Assembly (NCBI GenBank): GCA_900155495.1
Contig: FTLJ01000665.1
Coordinates: 1-32,078, forward strand
Reading direction: 5' to 3'
Source of the DNA: Porogramme epimiltina
Taxonomy: Eukaryota; Basidiomycota; Agaricomycetes; Polyporales; Polyporaceae
DNA: 32,078 bases
A program made the translations under genes and the position numbers. The stretch's first letter is position 1. Every line of letters starts with the position of its first letter. Under the pieces are notes generated by a model. The model was not told the origin of the DNA. It ran no database searches and saw nothing but the letters and a program-made list of their open reading frames with translations. This document shows, piece after piece, positions 21,248 through 31,500 of this stretch.

Positions 21248-24200
21248 TCAGGCTCTCCGCCGCGACCGCCCACGTGCACCGGCGTTGCCGCCCTTTGCCT
21301 TCGTCTTCCCTTCTGCCTTCGGTTTTGTGGACGGCAGCATTCTCTTCTCAGAGGCCTGACGCAGGCGAATAACATCATGCACCCAGTTCGATTTCTCGCT
21401 CTCCTTGATTCCCATGGTGTGGAGGCGTCGCTCCTCTTCGGGCGAAAGCAGTCCGAGCGATGTTCGCTGCCCAGTGCGCCATAATAGCATCTGGAAAACG
21501 GCTTCCTGAAGAAGTACATTGTTGCAGTACTGCGTTAAAGTTGTTATTGGTCAAGGCAAGCAAATTGTGAAGAGTCAAACAAGATCTAACCGTTATCTTC
21601 TCAAGAGCATCCAGGTCACGGAAAGTCCTCCTAGGTGGTGCACGTCGAAGACCCTCGACTACGGCCTCTCCCTTAGCCGCTTCCGCAGTGACGACCTTCC
21701 CAAAAAAAGTACACGGGCATCCATATATGGGTTAGAATGGAAAACCATACAGATGCGTGAGTACACACCTTGGATGCCGTTGGTGTGCCGTTGGATGCCA
21801 TATCATCTGGAGATACCGTCTATAGCATGTTTGTTAGCGTCCAGTCCAACAAGCAACACTCCTAACAGGGACGTACCTCGTGCTCTGAACTGCCCTTCTG
21901 GAGTAACGCTTCCGTCTCATCCTGAGGTGCGAACGTCGGTAACTCAAAATTGTATTCAATACGAATATCACGCACATCCGTTCCAGCTTCAGTAGGCACA
22001 ATCGAGGATGGCGGCGCTTCTCCCTCAGATGACGCGAGCGGCTGGAACGATTAGATACGATCAGTTCTCCGCACATGGACGAAAGGAGGATAGATTAGAA
22101 CCTCAAGGTCGCCGATCGAAGGGTCCGGTGCCTTCGCGTGTGTGCTCAGGTCCATTCCATTGTCCTGAAAAGCATGTCAGTTGTTCCGTCGATTTTCATA
22201 CAAACCGGAAAAAACCGTACGTTAACTTTCTGCTTTGGGCCTCGCGCCCGCCCTGTACGACCGTTTTCACGGGGGTAAAGTAGTTCGCGAGGATACTCAA
22301 CGCTCATGCCCATCTCTTGGCGGCGTTCTCGTCTCCGGGCCCACGAGCGAATCAGGTAAGCCACCTCTTCTTTCTCTCGTGCGTTCAAACTTCCCGGTAG
22401 CGGTACAGCATCGAGAACCTTCTGTCGGGCACCACCCCCTCGCATGAAGTCATCAGAACGTTGCATAGCAGGTTCGTATTGTCGGTCCATGATTGCGGCC
22501 AACACAGGCTTGATGTACTCGAATTCCTCGGCAACTTCGAGCTCGTATTGGAAGGCTTCCGGGCGCGGGGCGGGTAGTGGGGGTATTGGACTTGGGGCGC
22601 GGAGTATCCTCTCGTCCTCAGGCCTGAACGGAGCGTTAAAGTTCTCCATCCCCTCAAGCTCTTCGAGCTCGTCCTTATCTGGATCGAGACCGTAGTTTCC
22701 TGTAGTGTCTCCAATCTATACCACGAAGGTCAGACAAATAAGACGCTGAATTGGCGGAATCTACGTACGGTGCATGTCGAGAATTCGTCGTCTGTTGTAG
22801 TATAGAACCAGTCCGTATCGATCAACTTTATAGTGCCGTCGAAGAACAGAACTCTATACTTGGCCTTTTGGAGCGGCCGCTTCGGCTTAACGTACTCCAG
22901 GAGCTTGGCTGGCCAATATTGTGTCCGGAGCTTGCCTTCCTTGGCGAGCACCAGTTCTCCAGGCAGTTCAAGTAGAGGGTTGGCTGAGGGTGCACGCCAA
23001 GGGCGTTCACGTGCGGACTCAAAGTCGAACAGGCTCAGCTCGACTTCAGCGTCGGATCCGTCGGGTTTCGCCCTTCCTTTGCCCTTTGCATCGCCGTTTG
23101 CGGAGCTTGCAATGTCATACGAGGAGGTTGATTCAGGGTACTGACGCAATCTACCGGTTGCGCTATCCTGGTCCTCCTTGATCATAAGGTCGCGGGCCTC
23201 CTGCCAGGCTTCCAAGAGATCGAGTCTCCGCTTCTTGCGTGGAGACGGCGGAGTCGATTCGGGGCGCGAGGTTCTGTAATTGCTCTCGTTGAAACGCAGG
23301 CGACCGTCAAGCGTCATTGAGCGTACGTTGGATACAGAAGGGCTCGTGACGTTGAGCCGTCGCTCCCCTGCTGCACCAAGGTGTCCAGGAGGATCGCCGT
23401 AGAGCGATAGAGACATTACAGGTGCCGCAAACATCACCTGAACATGAAATAGATCGCATTAGTTTAGGAACCGACATACAACGAGACCGCAAGAACCTTC
23501 GCGGGCCACCATATTAAATCTTCATCGCTCTGGTCATTGCAGATGGCCAGGTGTCCCTCAAAATCGATGCAGACCCAGACAAGACTTCCGACGTCAGTTT
23601 CATCCCCACTTTCGTCGTCCGTAGAGTCCAATGGCGCAAATAGGCTATCGATAGACCCCGACGCGTTAAGCAAGCTTGCCTTCTTGAGTTTCCCGTGGGC
23701 ACGACTTGCAGATTGTGCCCGGGCTTGAGCTCGCATGAACTGCCGAGCGAGCCGAGGTGCAATGTTGGTGGTTGGTGGAAACAGAGGCTTCACACGAGCA
23801 TCGGCGGGAGAGGTGAGAGGAGTAAGGCTGCTCGCGTAGTCGTCGGAATGCCCCGAAGATGTTGACAGTGTCCGCTTCCTGATGCCCTTTACTTCGACAG
23901 ACGGAAGTTGGGGAACGATCGACTCCACTCCTAGATCCGCCACAGTGGAAACGGGAGATAATTGAGGAGGTCTTGTTTGATCTTCTGGAGAGACAGCGTC
24001 GAGTTTGGGGGCACTGAGAGCGATATTCTCCGCCGAGGAAGAAGACCCAGGCCTCCCGGAGTTGTCTCGCTTCTTCTTCGTAGTTCTTCGACTCTCCTTG
24101 CTGTGCTCCCGCTCTGGGCTGCCACCGTGTTGTTTGCTCGCAGGTGACTCCACCAGGGGCTTCGCTCGAGAACGGGAATCCGACGGGCCCGCCTGTGCGT

Positions 24201-24393
24201 TCGCGCGCGATGCGGTGGTCGTGGCGGAAGCTTGGTTTTGATTGGTTTTGCCGCCATTCGTGACGCAGAGAACGGTGTTTATATGCTCACCAACGCTTCC
24301 TCTTCCACTTGCCGCCCCCAAGGCCGCGGGCCTACTCTCCACACTCTCTACGGCAGCCTTGGAGCCGCTCCGTGTCACCGAACGCCTGGACAT
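21248..24393 (-). CDS. Uncharacterised protein with two PWWP-like motifs
   Basis: Eight exons, low to high: 21248..21529, 21591..21695, 21769..21819, 21877..22041, 22102..22164, 22221..22715, 22769..23437, 23497..24393. All phases close, giving 908 aa. I do not recognise a named family. The N-terminal 250 residues are Ser/Arg/Lys-rich and disordered. At about 270-315, GSLVWVCIDFEGHL continues to DEDLIWWPAKVMFAAPVMSL and SLYGD, which has the shape of a PWWP domain. At about 455-510, LPGELVLAKEGKLRTQYWPA then LLEYVKP, AKYRVLFFDGTIKLID and WFYTTTDDEF form a second PWWP/Tudor-like unit. A basic stretch, SPRKKRRLDL, lies between them and could be a nuclear signal. The C-terminus has a helical block (RTFRDLDALEKITYCNNVLL then QEAVFQMLLWR, EEERRLHTMG) and a Lys/Gly/Arg tail. 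PWWP domains usually read methylated histone lysines on DNA, so a chromatin role is inferred only. Three of its donors are GTT rather than GTA/GTG. Confidence 0.75.
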
Positions 24394-26388
24394 ATGTGGC
24401 GGACCCTTATGCGCTGTTTCTCGTGATTACGCGCGTCGGCGTGTACCGTTCCGAAGCGTCCGGCGGAGAACTTGGGATTGTTCGGTTAGGAGGAGAATGT
24501 GGAGGCGCGTTCCGGTGTGCGATAGCGTCTGGCGAGATTTCGTGGCGCGGCGGTGCGGAGTACCAGAAGCGTAGGAGCGCGCGACACTGACGATGTAGGA
24601 AGCTTCGAGTGGGTATATGCACGGAGAGTATGTGGTGGTGGAAGACGAGAGACGCGGGGCGGCGGGATCGCACGCGCCGGAACAAACGCGATACGTCACG
24701 ATGTGACGCACTGCTTGCCAATCATCAATCTCTTCCGTTCGGACTCTTTTCTTTGACTCCTCTCACCTTTGAATCCGTTGCGCAATCATCATCCGTATTG
24801 AAGGCATCTGAGGCGCCTTTAAAGACTCGCGTATAAACAGCCCTGATACATTGTTGCCATAGTATACTCAGTTTTCTTCCAAGACCGTTCCGGAGCCTGA
24901 GGTTTTCCTGAGCTCGACCTCGTTGTGAGCACTGCGCACTGGGCCTAGGGTGGAGCTGACGTTGCGGCGATCTAGTACTACTGATGCTCAGGTAAAGACC
25001 GTGCCATATCTATATTCTATTCTATAACAGTGTTCGTGCAAATCCTTGCTTCACAGAGCAGGGCCCTTCCTTGCAGAATGTACCCTCAATACCTCGTGGA
25101 TAGTGAAGGCTATGTAAGCGGCAAGCATATTGACGTTCCTGGCTGTGACATAAAACTATACATCGATGTTCATACACCCGCACCTCGGCCTGACGACTGA
25201 ATTGTTATTCCGGGTCAGTCCATTCAACGTATGACATGGCGTATGCCATCGTGTTATGGCCAATAAAAGGAGACCAAACGCTTGGATCTTCAAGCTTCAA
25301 GTCTAGGCCACCGTATGGTTCTACTTGCGCATTCCGTTCCTGTCAAGTTCCTGTGCCTTTTTCTCAAGTTCTATTCTCGATATCTCCAATGACTTCCGTG
25401 GCCCTTATTCCAACATTCAGGTATTGACTGGACACAGCGTATATCCCTATGGCTTTCTGGCTCATCCAGCATTCAATGCGCCGTAATTTCTTTTTATAGG
25501 TCCATCTCTATTGACCAGATGCCGGAGAAGGGGGAGCGGCTGAATACTTTCGTCTAGCCAATCACCTCTCGTATCACTAGCGTTCATAGCGGTCTGAGTG
25601 ACTTTAGGATCCAGAGTCATTCGTTAGGAACCTGTGATGTCAAGAAAGGGCATTCAATCTCAAGCCTACTATTTCAGGGACCATTCTCCCGAAATCTGTT
25701 GGCCCTCAGACACCCTAGCATACTTAGGAATTTTGTGTGACCAAGTAGTTGGAGTGTCCGTAAAGACGTCCAGCATGCATATCCACCTCCGAGAATGGAG
25801 CCATATAGGTTGCTGAAATCCCACAGTGGGCCGCGTGACCGTCTCTCAACTCGCCGCATCCACGTTGGAGGGCTCGTATGCGTACCTATGCGAAGGTTCC
25901 CATAGGGCCAGTCTAGGACCCTTAAATGCCAAATAAGCGCATAGCTGTGCATCCGCCACGGCTCAAGAAGGTAGAGGAGATCCCATGTATGCCGAACCTC
26001 AAACTTCTTCGCCACTTTGGTGACGGGAGGCTTCAACATCCTCCGTGGTTCTACCCCTACTGTCCTATTGGGCGTTCCCCTATGACGTACCAGCAAATTT
26101 TTACCCTCGCGGTTTCTGTTGTACACATTTCTAACCTTGTTCTTCTGGATTAAAAGTAAAAAGAAGGACTCCAGGGCGCGTGTGTGCCAGACGGCGACCA
26201 CCTTTGTGATGAAAACGGACCACATAGACCAAAGGCTAAGGATATTTTTATACGACATTATGGCGACAAGAAACCGACTTGTCGTCATCTGCGCACGACT
26301 CAATGTAGGCACTCCACACACACGGCAGGCCTAGACACGACATCCAACAGAACCCGTCTAAGTGACTTGATCGGAGTCTCCCTCCCCC
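24394..26388. other. Gene-poor, lower-GC region
   Basis: 2.0 kb between the start of the PWWP-like gene and the end of the GPI-protein gene. From about 24720 to 26330 the DNA is visibly richer in A and T than its neighbours. I see no gene I can defend. A 215-codon minus frame (25674-26321) contains Trp/Leu/Arg-rich peptide without family motifs. A plus frame (25926-26153) opposes it. No long terminal or inverted repeats were seen. It may be a decayed element or plain spacer. Confidence 0.4.
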
Positions 26389-27137
26389 TCAGAGGAGCAA
26401 AGCAGACGCCAAGGCCACCCCAAGTAGCACCATGCCCGTACCCACCGCATCGCGCCGTGCCCCATTGTCCTTTGTCGAAGTCGTGGGCGACGCGCCCGTA
26501 TTCGTGTCGGTAGCCGTTTGCGATGCGCCCAAGCTGGTGTCGGTGGCCGTCTGCGAGGCTCCTGCTGACGAGCCGCTTCCCGCTGAAGGAGCGGTAGTCA
26601 CTCCAGTCGGGAGCGCCCCGTCGCCCTGCACGACGAACCCCGACGCAGTCTCGGTGACGACAGCGGATTGGGTAGGAGAGCCCTCGACGGCGGCGACGAC
26701 CGTGCAGACCGCGATGCCGTTGCTGATGCCGCAACCCTCGGAGAGAGATACGCCAATCGCCGGGTCGTCGTATACGACGTACGCGTCTGTAGGCCCCGCG
26801 ACAAGCGTGGCTAGACGCAGAAATTATGGTTAGCTGCGCGAAGCGCGGGTGGCGGATGCAAGGGAATATTACCTGAGTGGGCGATCCCCGCCGGGTCCTC
26901 ATAAGGACTGCTGGTCGCGCCGGGGCCAATGCGCCAAGTCGTATGACCGTCGGCGGCGACACCTTCAACGTCAGCCGTGATGGCTTGGGGATCAAATCCA
27001 GGAATGTAAAGGGTTGCCTGCGCTGCCGTGACTATGCGGACGAGAGGGGTCGTAAGCCCGTGAAGACAGAATCGTAAAGCCCCAAACTTACGAGAGATAT
27101 AGAGTGCGAGCGCGCCGGAGATAGGAAGGCCCTTCAT
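26389..27137 (-). CDS. Small secreted GPI-anchored protein, Ser/Thr-rich
   Basis: Three exons, low to high 26389..26810, 26873..27031, 27092..27137 (introns of 62 and 60 nt), encode 208 aa. The N-terminus MKGLPISGALALYISLTAAQA is a clear signal peptide with likely cleavage after AQA. A folded part follows (TLYIPGFDPQAITADVEGV, WRIGPG, YVVYDDPAIGVSL, GCGISNGIAVCTVVAAVEG) containing two Cys. A Ser/Thr/Gly stalk with three 11-residue repeats (GASQTATDTSL, GASQTATDTNT, GASPTTSTKDN) ends in a hydrophobic tail, GMVLLGVALASALLL, after NGARRDAVG. That is the pattern of a GPI signal. It is probably an extracellular or wall protein. Basidiomycetes have many lineage-specific proteins of this design, and I cannot name a function. 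Confidence 0.85.
26464..26562 (-). repeat. Three tandem 33-nt units coding 11-residue repeats
   Basis: Within the stalk of the GPI protein, GASQTATDTSL, GASQTATDTNT and GASPTTSTKDN follow each other directly. The first two differ only in the last two residues, and the third has diverged. Such units often vary in copy number between strains. Confidence 0.7.
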
Positions 27138-27726
27138 GGTGTTCGAGGCCAAAGAATCGATGGGGTACAAGGAACGGAGTTGGATAAAAGAGTGGATGGG
27201 TGCGTAATGGCGAAGACAGGCCTGCAGATACGTGAGAGCGCAGGATAAGCAACGTCAACGGCGGCGTTCTGTCGCCCAGTTTTGTAGCGCCTTTTGAAGA
27301 TACGTGAATAATCTGTGCGCCACCCCAACGCCGGACAACTGTCAGCGGGCAGGGGCAGAATCATCGAATTGGTCATAAGGCGGCCTTGTCTCGCCATCAC
27401 TTGACTCTTCAAAACGCGTTGCTATCGTTTACGACATGCCCTGATCCTCGCTACCCCAATTGTGAACATACCCGACGACTGTCGAATAAGAGATGCACTC
27501 GCCGAACACGTACGAAAGCTTGGCAGGCATCCTGAACCTACGCATGGACTGGACAATCGAGTAAGCAATATGCCGTTGCTATACTCACCAGTAATTACTG
27601 TGGGACAAGGCCCAGCACAAATGTCGCGTGCAAGTCTCGAGCGCAGATGCGCGAAGGTTTGACAGATCGCGGATCACCCGCGTGCGTCAGCAGCCCCCCC
27701 CCCTTCGGCTCCCGGGACCGCCCCGA

Positions 27727-27743
27727 GGCGCATCAGATGCGCC
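27727..27743. repeat. Inverted repeat, 8-bp arms with 1-nt centre
   Basis: GGCGCATC, A, GATGCGCC. It lies inside the GC-rich island. Confidence 0.7.
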
Positions 27744-28000
27744 ATCTCCCGGCGCTCGCGTGCCCCAACCCAAGGAACACCGACCCGAGGCGTCCGGCGA
27801 GACTGCAGCTCATCGCCCTCCAGATCGCCGTCGGCGCCCGCGTCCAACGGCTCCGCAGCCGAGGCACTGGAACACTCGACCCCCGCATCTGGTGCACGGT
27901 GCACCGAGCGGGGCGCGCGGGCCCGCACTGCTGGGCGCGGCCTCGCCTCGCGGAGCTCGTGTCAGCCTAGAACCCGCATCTGAAGGCCATCTCGGTGCCC

Positions 28001-28020
28001 GTCGACGCTCGAGCGTCGAC
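28001..28020. repeat. Perfect 20-bp palindrome
   Basis: GTCGACGCTCGAGCGTCGAC reads the same on both strands. It lies at the right side of the GC-rich island. It could be a dimeric protein-binding site or could arise by chance in GC-rich DNA. Confidence 0.8.
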
Positions 28021-28503
28021 GGCGCGCTCGCTAGAGTGATCCGCCTCTCCGTCCGAAGTCTAAATGACTAAATGGCATTCGGGGCATTGGCTGGTGTACA
28101 TACAGACGTAGGGCGGGCCTATCGGATCGAGCCTCGGGGGAGTAATAGACGGGTTATGTACATGGGGCGACATACGGGTCCAGGGGACGGGCGAGCTGCG
28201 AATGGCACGCCTGGCAGCCCGCTCCAGAAGAGCGGTACTCCCTCCTGCGTCCGTGGGGCGAGCGGTAGTCGGTAATCGGGGGTGGGGAGGAGCAGGGAGA
28301 ACGTGAGCAAGATGGCCCCAGAATGGCCGGAATAGATGAGATGAGGACAGAGCGGGGACACAGATAACGACGAGATGCGGCTTATACAGTATACAGACTA
28401 ATAAACGCGATGAGGCAAGATCGACATGTATCGTACCATAGATGCAGTGTGTATGACAAAGCGGAGAGGGAATGCAGATGGAAGAGTCCAATACGACGAG
28501 TGC

Positions 28504-31500
28504 TCATGCGCCCACGCCGACTGGGGAGACATGCTGCGTGTCCAGCATGAGATCGCTCGATCCCTGCTGGTGATCTTGCTGCTGCTGGCCGTTGAGGCCT
28601 CGCACCGGCGACGTAGCGCCCGACGGGAGCGGGGACATCCACATCCCTGGGGTGATGAACCCACTCCCGCCAGCGCCGTACACGAAGCCCCCAGAGAGAC
28701 TTTCGACGGTATTGGAAGAACCTATTAATACACCCTTCGATCAGCGCGGTGCTCATGGAGCGATGCAAAAGGACCGTGAAGCTTACCTGGCACAAGCACG
28801 CTGTCCCAGAACTCTGAGCTCAGAATGCTGTCCATCGAGAGCATCGACATGTCCATCCCCTCAGGGTTCGGCGCCATCGTGGGCGGGAACGTCGAGATGT
28901 CCGCAACGGGACCCATCTCTCCACTATACGAGAAGTTCTCGAGTCCGAGGGACCGCAATTGTGGGTGAGCGAACGATGGGGCGGCAAGTGGGTCGACGGG
29001 TTGTGCCGTATTTCCGTCTGGCTGCTGCTGTTGCTGTTGCTGCTGATCCTGAGCAGCGGGCGCAGCGTCTGAGCGTGCGTTGACGAGCGCGCGAAGGAAG
29101 CAGCTGTACAATGCTGGGGTGTGCAGTGGGCCGACGGCGACCTGGTCGAAAATATTTGCCACCTCCGCCACGATCGCAACCGTCTTCTGCTCGTGGTTCA
29201 AGAACGCTTGAAACTCGGGTCGAATAAGCTATATAATGATTTGTTAGGCTTTCCTCGCCGACAACGAATAATCGCGAGAAACCCACCTTGAGCAAACTCA
29301 ACACGGCATACGAACCCAAGACGAAGTGCGAGTCCGGCGCGTACTTGAGCCAGCCTGACGGGCCCATGTCGGTCGTCAAGATCGACGCGCAGCTCACGGC
29401 AGACGAGTGGCAGCGGGCAAAGAAGTGGCCGATGTCGACCGCGGAGCGCTCGAGGGCGTTTTGGAGCCCGAATGCGTTGATCGTAAGCATCGCGTAGTGG
29501 AAGTAGAAGTTGGCGATGAGCATCCGATACTTGGCCACCGGTTCTGATTCCCCTGTCGGCACAAGAGCGGCAACAGAAACCGAACGCAGGAGTCAGGCGC
29601 GTGCCAAAAATGGACAAAGAATCTTCGTCAGGCCACTTACCAACAGCGTGTCGGAGGTTCAGCCACTCGTGGTGCCACGCGAGCAGCTGCGTCTCCATTG
29701 TCTTGATGACGAGCAAGAAGTCGCAGTCGACTTGGAGACCCGAAGAGTTGGTGGTGCCTGAGTAGAGGAGGTCAAGGCTACGTGTCAAGATGCGTTGTAG
29801 GTCCTATGCCAAGTTCGCCGTCAGCGCCTACAGTTGTGGGTCCAAGATCGGCCGCCGCACGCACCGCGTAACCAGCAAGCGCGCTATCAGCTGGTACAGA
29901 CCCTGGCGAACGCGCCCATTGGGATGCATTCCTGATCATGTAACTACTTTTCAGCAAGGGTGGCGGCGACAACGTGTCAAGGAGAAGAAGGGGCGGGGCC
30001 TGGTCAGCGTCTGTATGCCATATATAGCAACCAAATATTACACACTCTTCTTTGATCGAGTACGGCTTGCCCATCTGTGCGCTGAACGAACGGTCTAGAC
30101 AGAAGCAGATGATCCAGGTCCGTTCCCTGTTGCGAACTTCTCGATCGCGGGCGCGGCCCTCAGGGGTATCAGGGCTCGCGCTCGTGGAACGACGGTGCAA
30201 GTTGAGGTCAGTCGCCATCCTACAAGGGCATGGAGATGTCAGTGTTGGGGAGCAGATAGAACGAGAAGGCGTGAACATCGGACGCGTGACTTCGACCACA
30301 TGGTCGGTGACAAGGCACCCAGCGTGCAAACGGACACCGACACTCCGAAGCGATCGAAGCTGGCGACCATGTTGTACGATAACGCAGGGTCGGAAACTGA
30401 CCTGATAGCCATACCGAGGAGCATCCATGTCTGGTCCTGCTCGTACCGCTGCACGGGACCGCATCCCCACAAAACGTTGATGAGATAGGCCTGGACAATT
30501 TCGACCGATTTGTACCCTCTGGCTGGGACTTCAAAGGCGAGGTTCCGTGCAAGCTCAGAGAGCTTGGCGTGAAGTTCCGTCCGTGCGTCGTAGAACCGCG
30601 AAGCAACCGCGCATACTATTCAAGAGAGATGAATGGGCGGTCATTTCAGCGAACGACCACCATGCAACTCACTCGAGGTCAGCAGGAAGGGCGATCGCGA
30701 GCAGACCAATGACGGCGTGTGGAACTCAGGGTCGAGAAACGGGGCTTGTACCTATGTAACGGATGAGTCGGGGGAATTTTCGGAGCCAATGCCTGAAAGC
30801 TCACATTCATATGGTCGAAGTATCTGCCAATCCCCGCGAACCAATTCAATAGTCAGCATATAGCCAGATACACCCACGTTCATCGGCGGACCCGCGGCAG
30901 GCGATAGTCACTTACATTTTGAACAACGCGACCACCTCTTCAGTGCTGACAAAGCTCAACATCTCTGGCTGTATTTGCCGCTCGATGTACAGTCTCCGTA
31001 ACGGCAGTATTGTCATTGGGCCTGGCGAGGAACGCGTAAGTTAGGCGCCTTGTGAGAGGAGTGCTTGGAGAAGGTGCCTTACCTGGTTTGAAGTATGTGT
31101 CGCTGGCGACGCCGATTTTATCCCCTACCTCGGCGGCCACAGAAGACTTGATACCAGCCTGGGCACGCCTGTTGGCCAAACTCGCCTCTGCCAGGAGGCC
31201 GAGGGGGTTCAACGCGTTGTCGGGCAGCGAATGCATCTTCGGTGACGGAGGCGCATGATGTGAAGGTTGGTGGCGACGTTCAGGGGAGGGAGGAGGTGAA
31301 GGAGTGTTGATCAGCGCCTGGGTGTTCTGTGCTTGAATAGTCGGGGAAGGCGATCGCGATAATATTCCTGAAGCGACCGAGGGGTTGCCGAGAGAGCGGA
31401 GGACAGTGTCTAATGTCCGCTCCATCTTCCGCAGGGACCGAGTCAAGATCTCGTGCTTCCTGGGGCTACAAATGAGCCTGTGGACGCAGGTGGAGAGGAG

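Larger units (their letters stand above)
27138..28503. other. Intergenic region with a GC-rich island
   Basis: 1.37 kb between the start of the GPI gene and the end of the second regulator. The first 500 bp are the likely GPI promoter. From about 27660 to 28050 the DNA is sharply GC-rich, with a C10 run (27694-27703), two palindromes, and open frames on both strands. The longest plus frame (27628-28071, 147 codons, Pro/Arg-rich) and an opposing minus frame (27674-27928) are both plausible-looking but motif-free. I cannot say which, if either, is coding. The rest has no recognisable feature. Confidence 0.4.

Noticed and set aside
22042..22074. 33-nt intron using the donor CAT|GTGCGG in the PWWP-like gene
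   Set aside because: Too short to splice. The donor GAG|GTTCTA gives a normal 60-nt intron with the same phase.
23438..23484. Stronger-looking donor GTATGT after the first PWWP motif
   Set aside because: Wrong phase: it joins to an immediate stop. AAG|GTTCTT keeps the frame and gives a 59-nt intron.
25674..26321. 215-codon minus frame, considered as a transposase or reverse-transcriptase relic
   Set aside because: I found no catalytic motif, no terminal repeats and no splice-consistent extension.
27669..28044. 9-bp inverted repeats as transposon ends
   Set aside because: A 9-bp match over this distance is expected by chance fairly often, and no target-site duplication flanks it. Kept only as a side note in the island finding.
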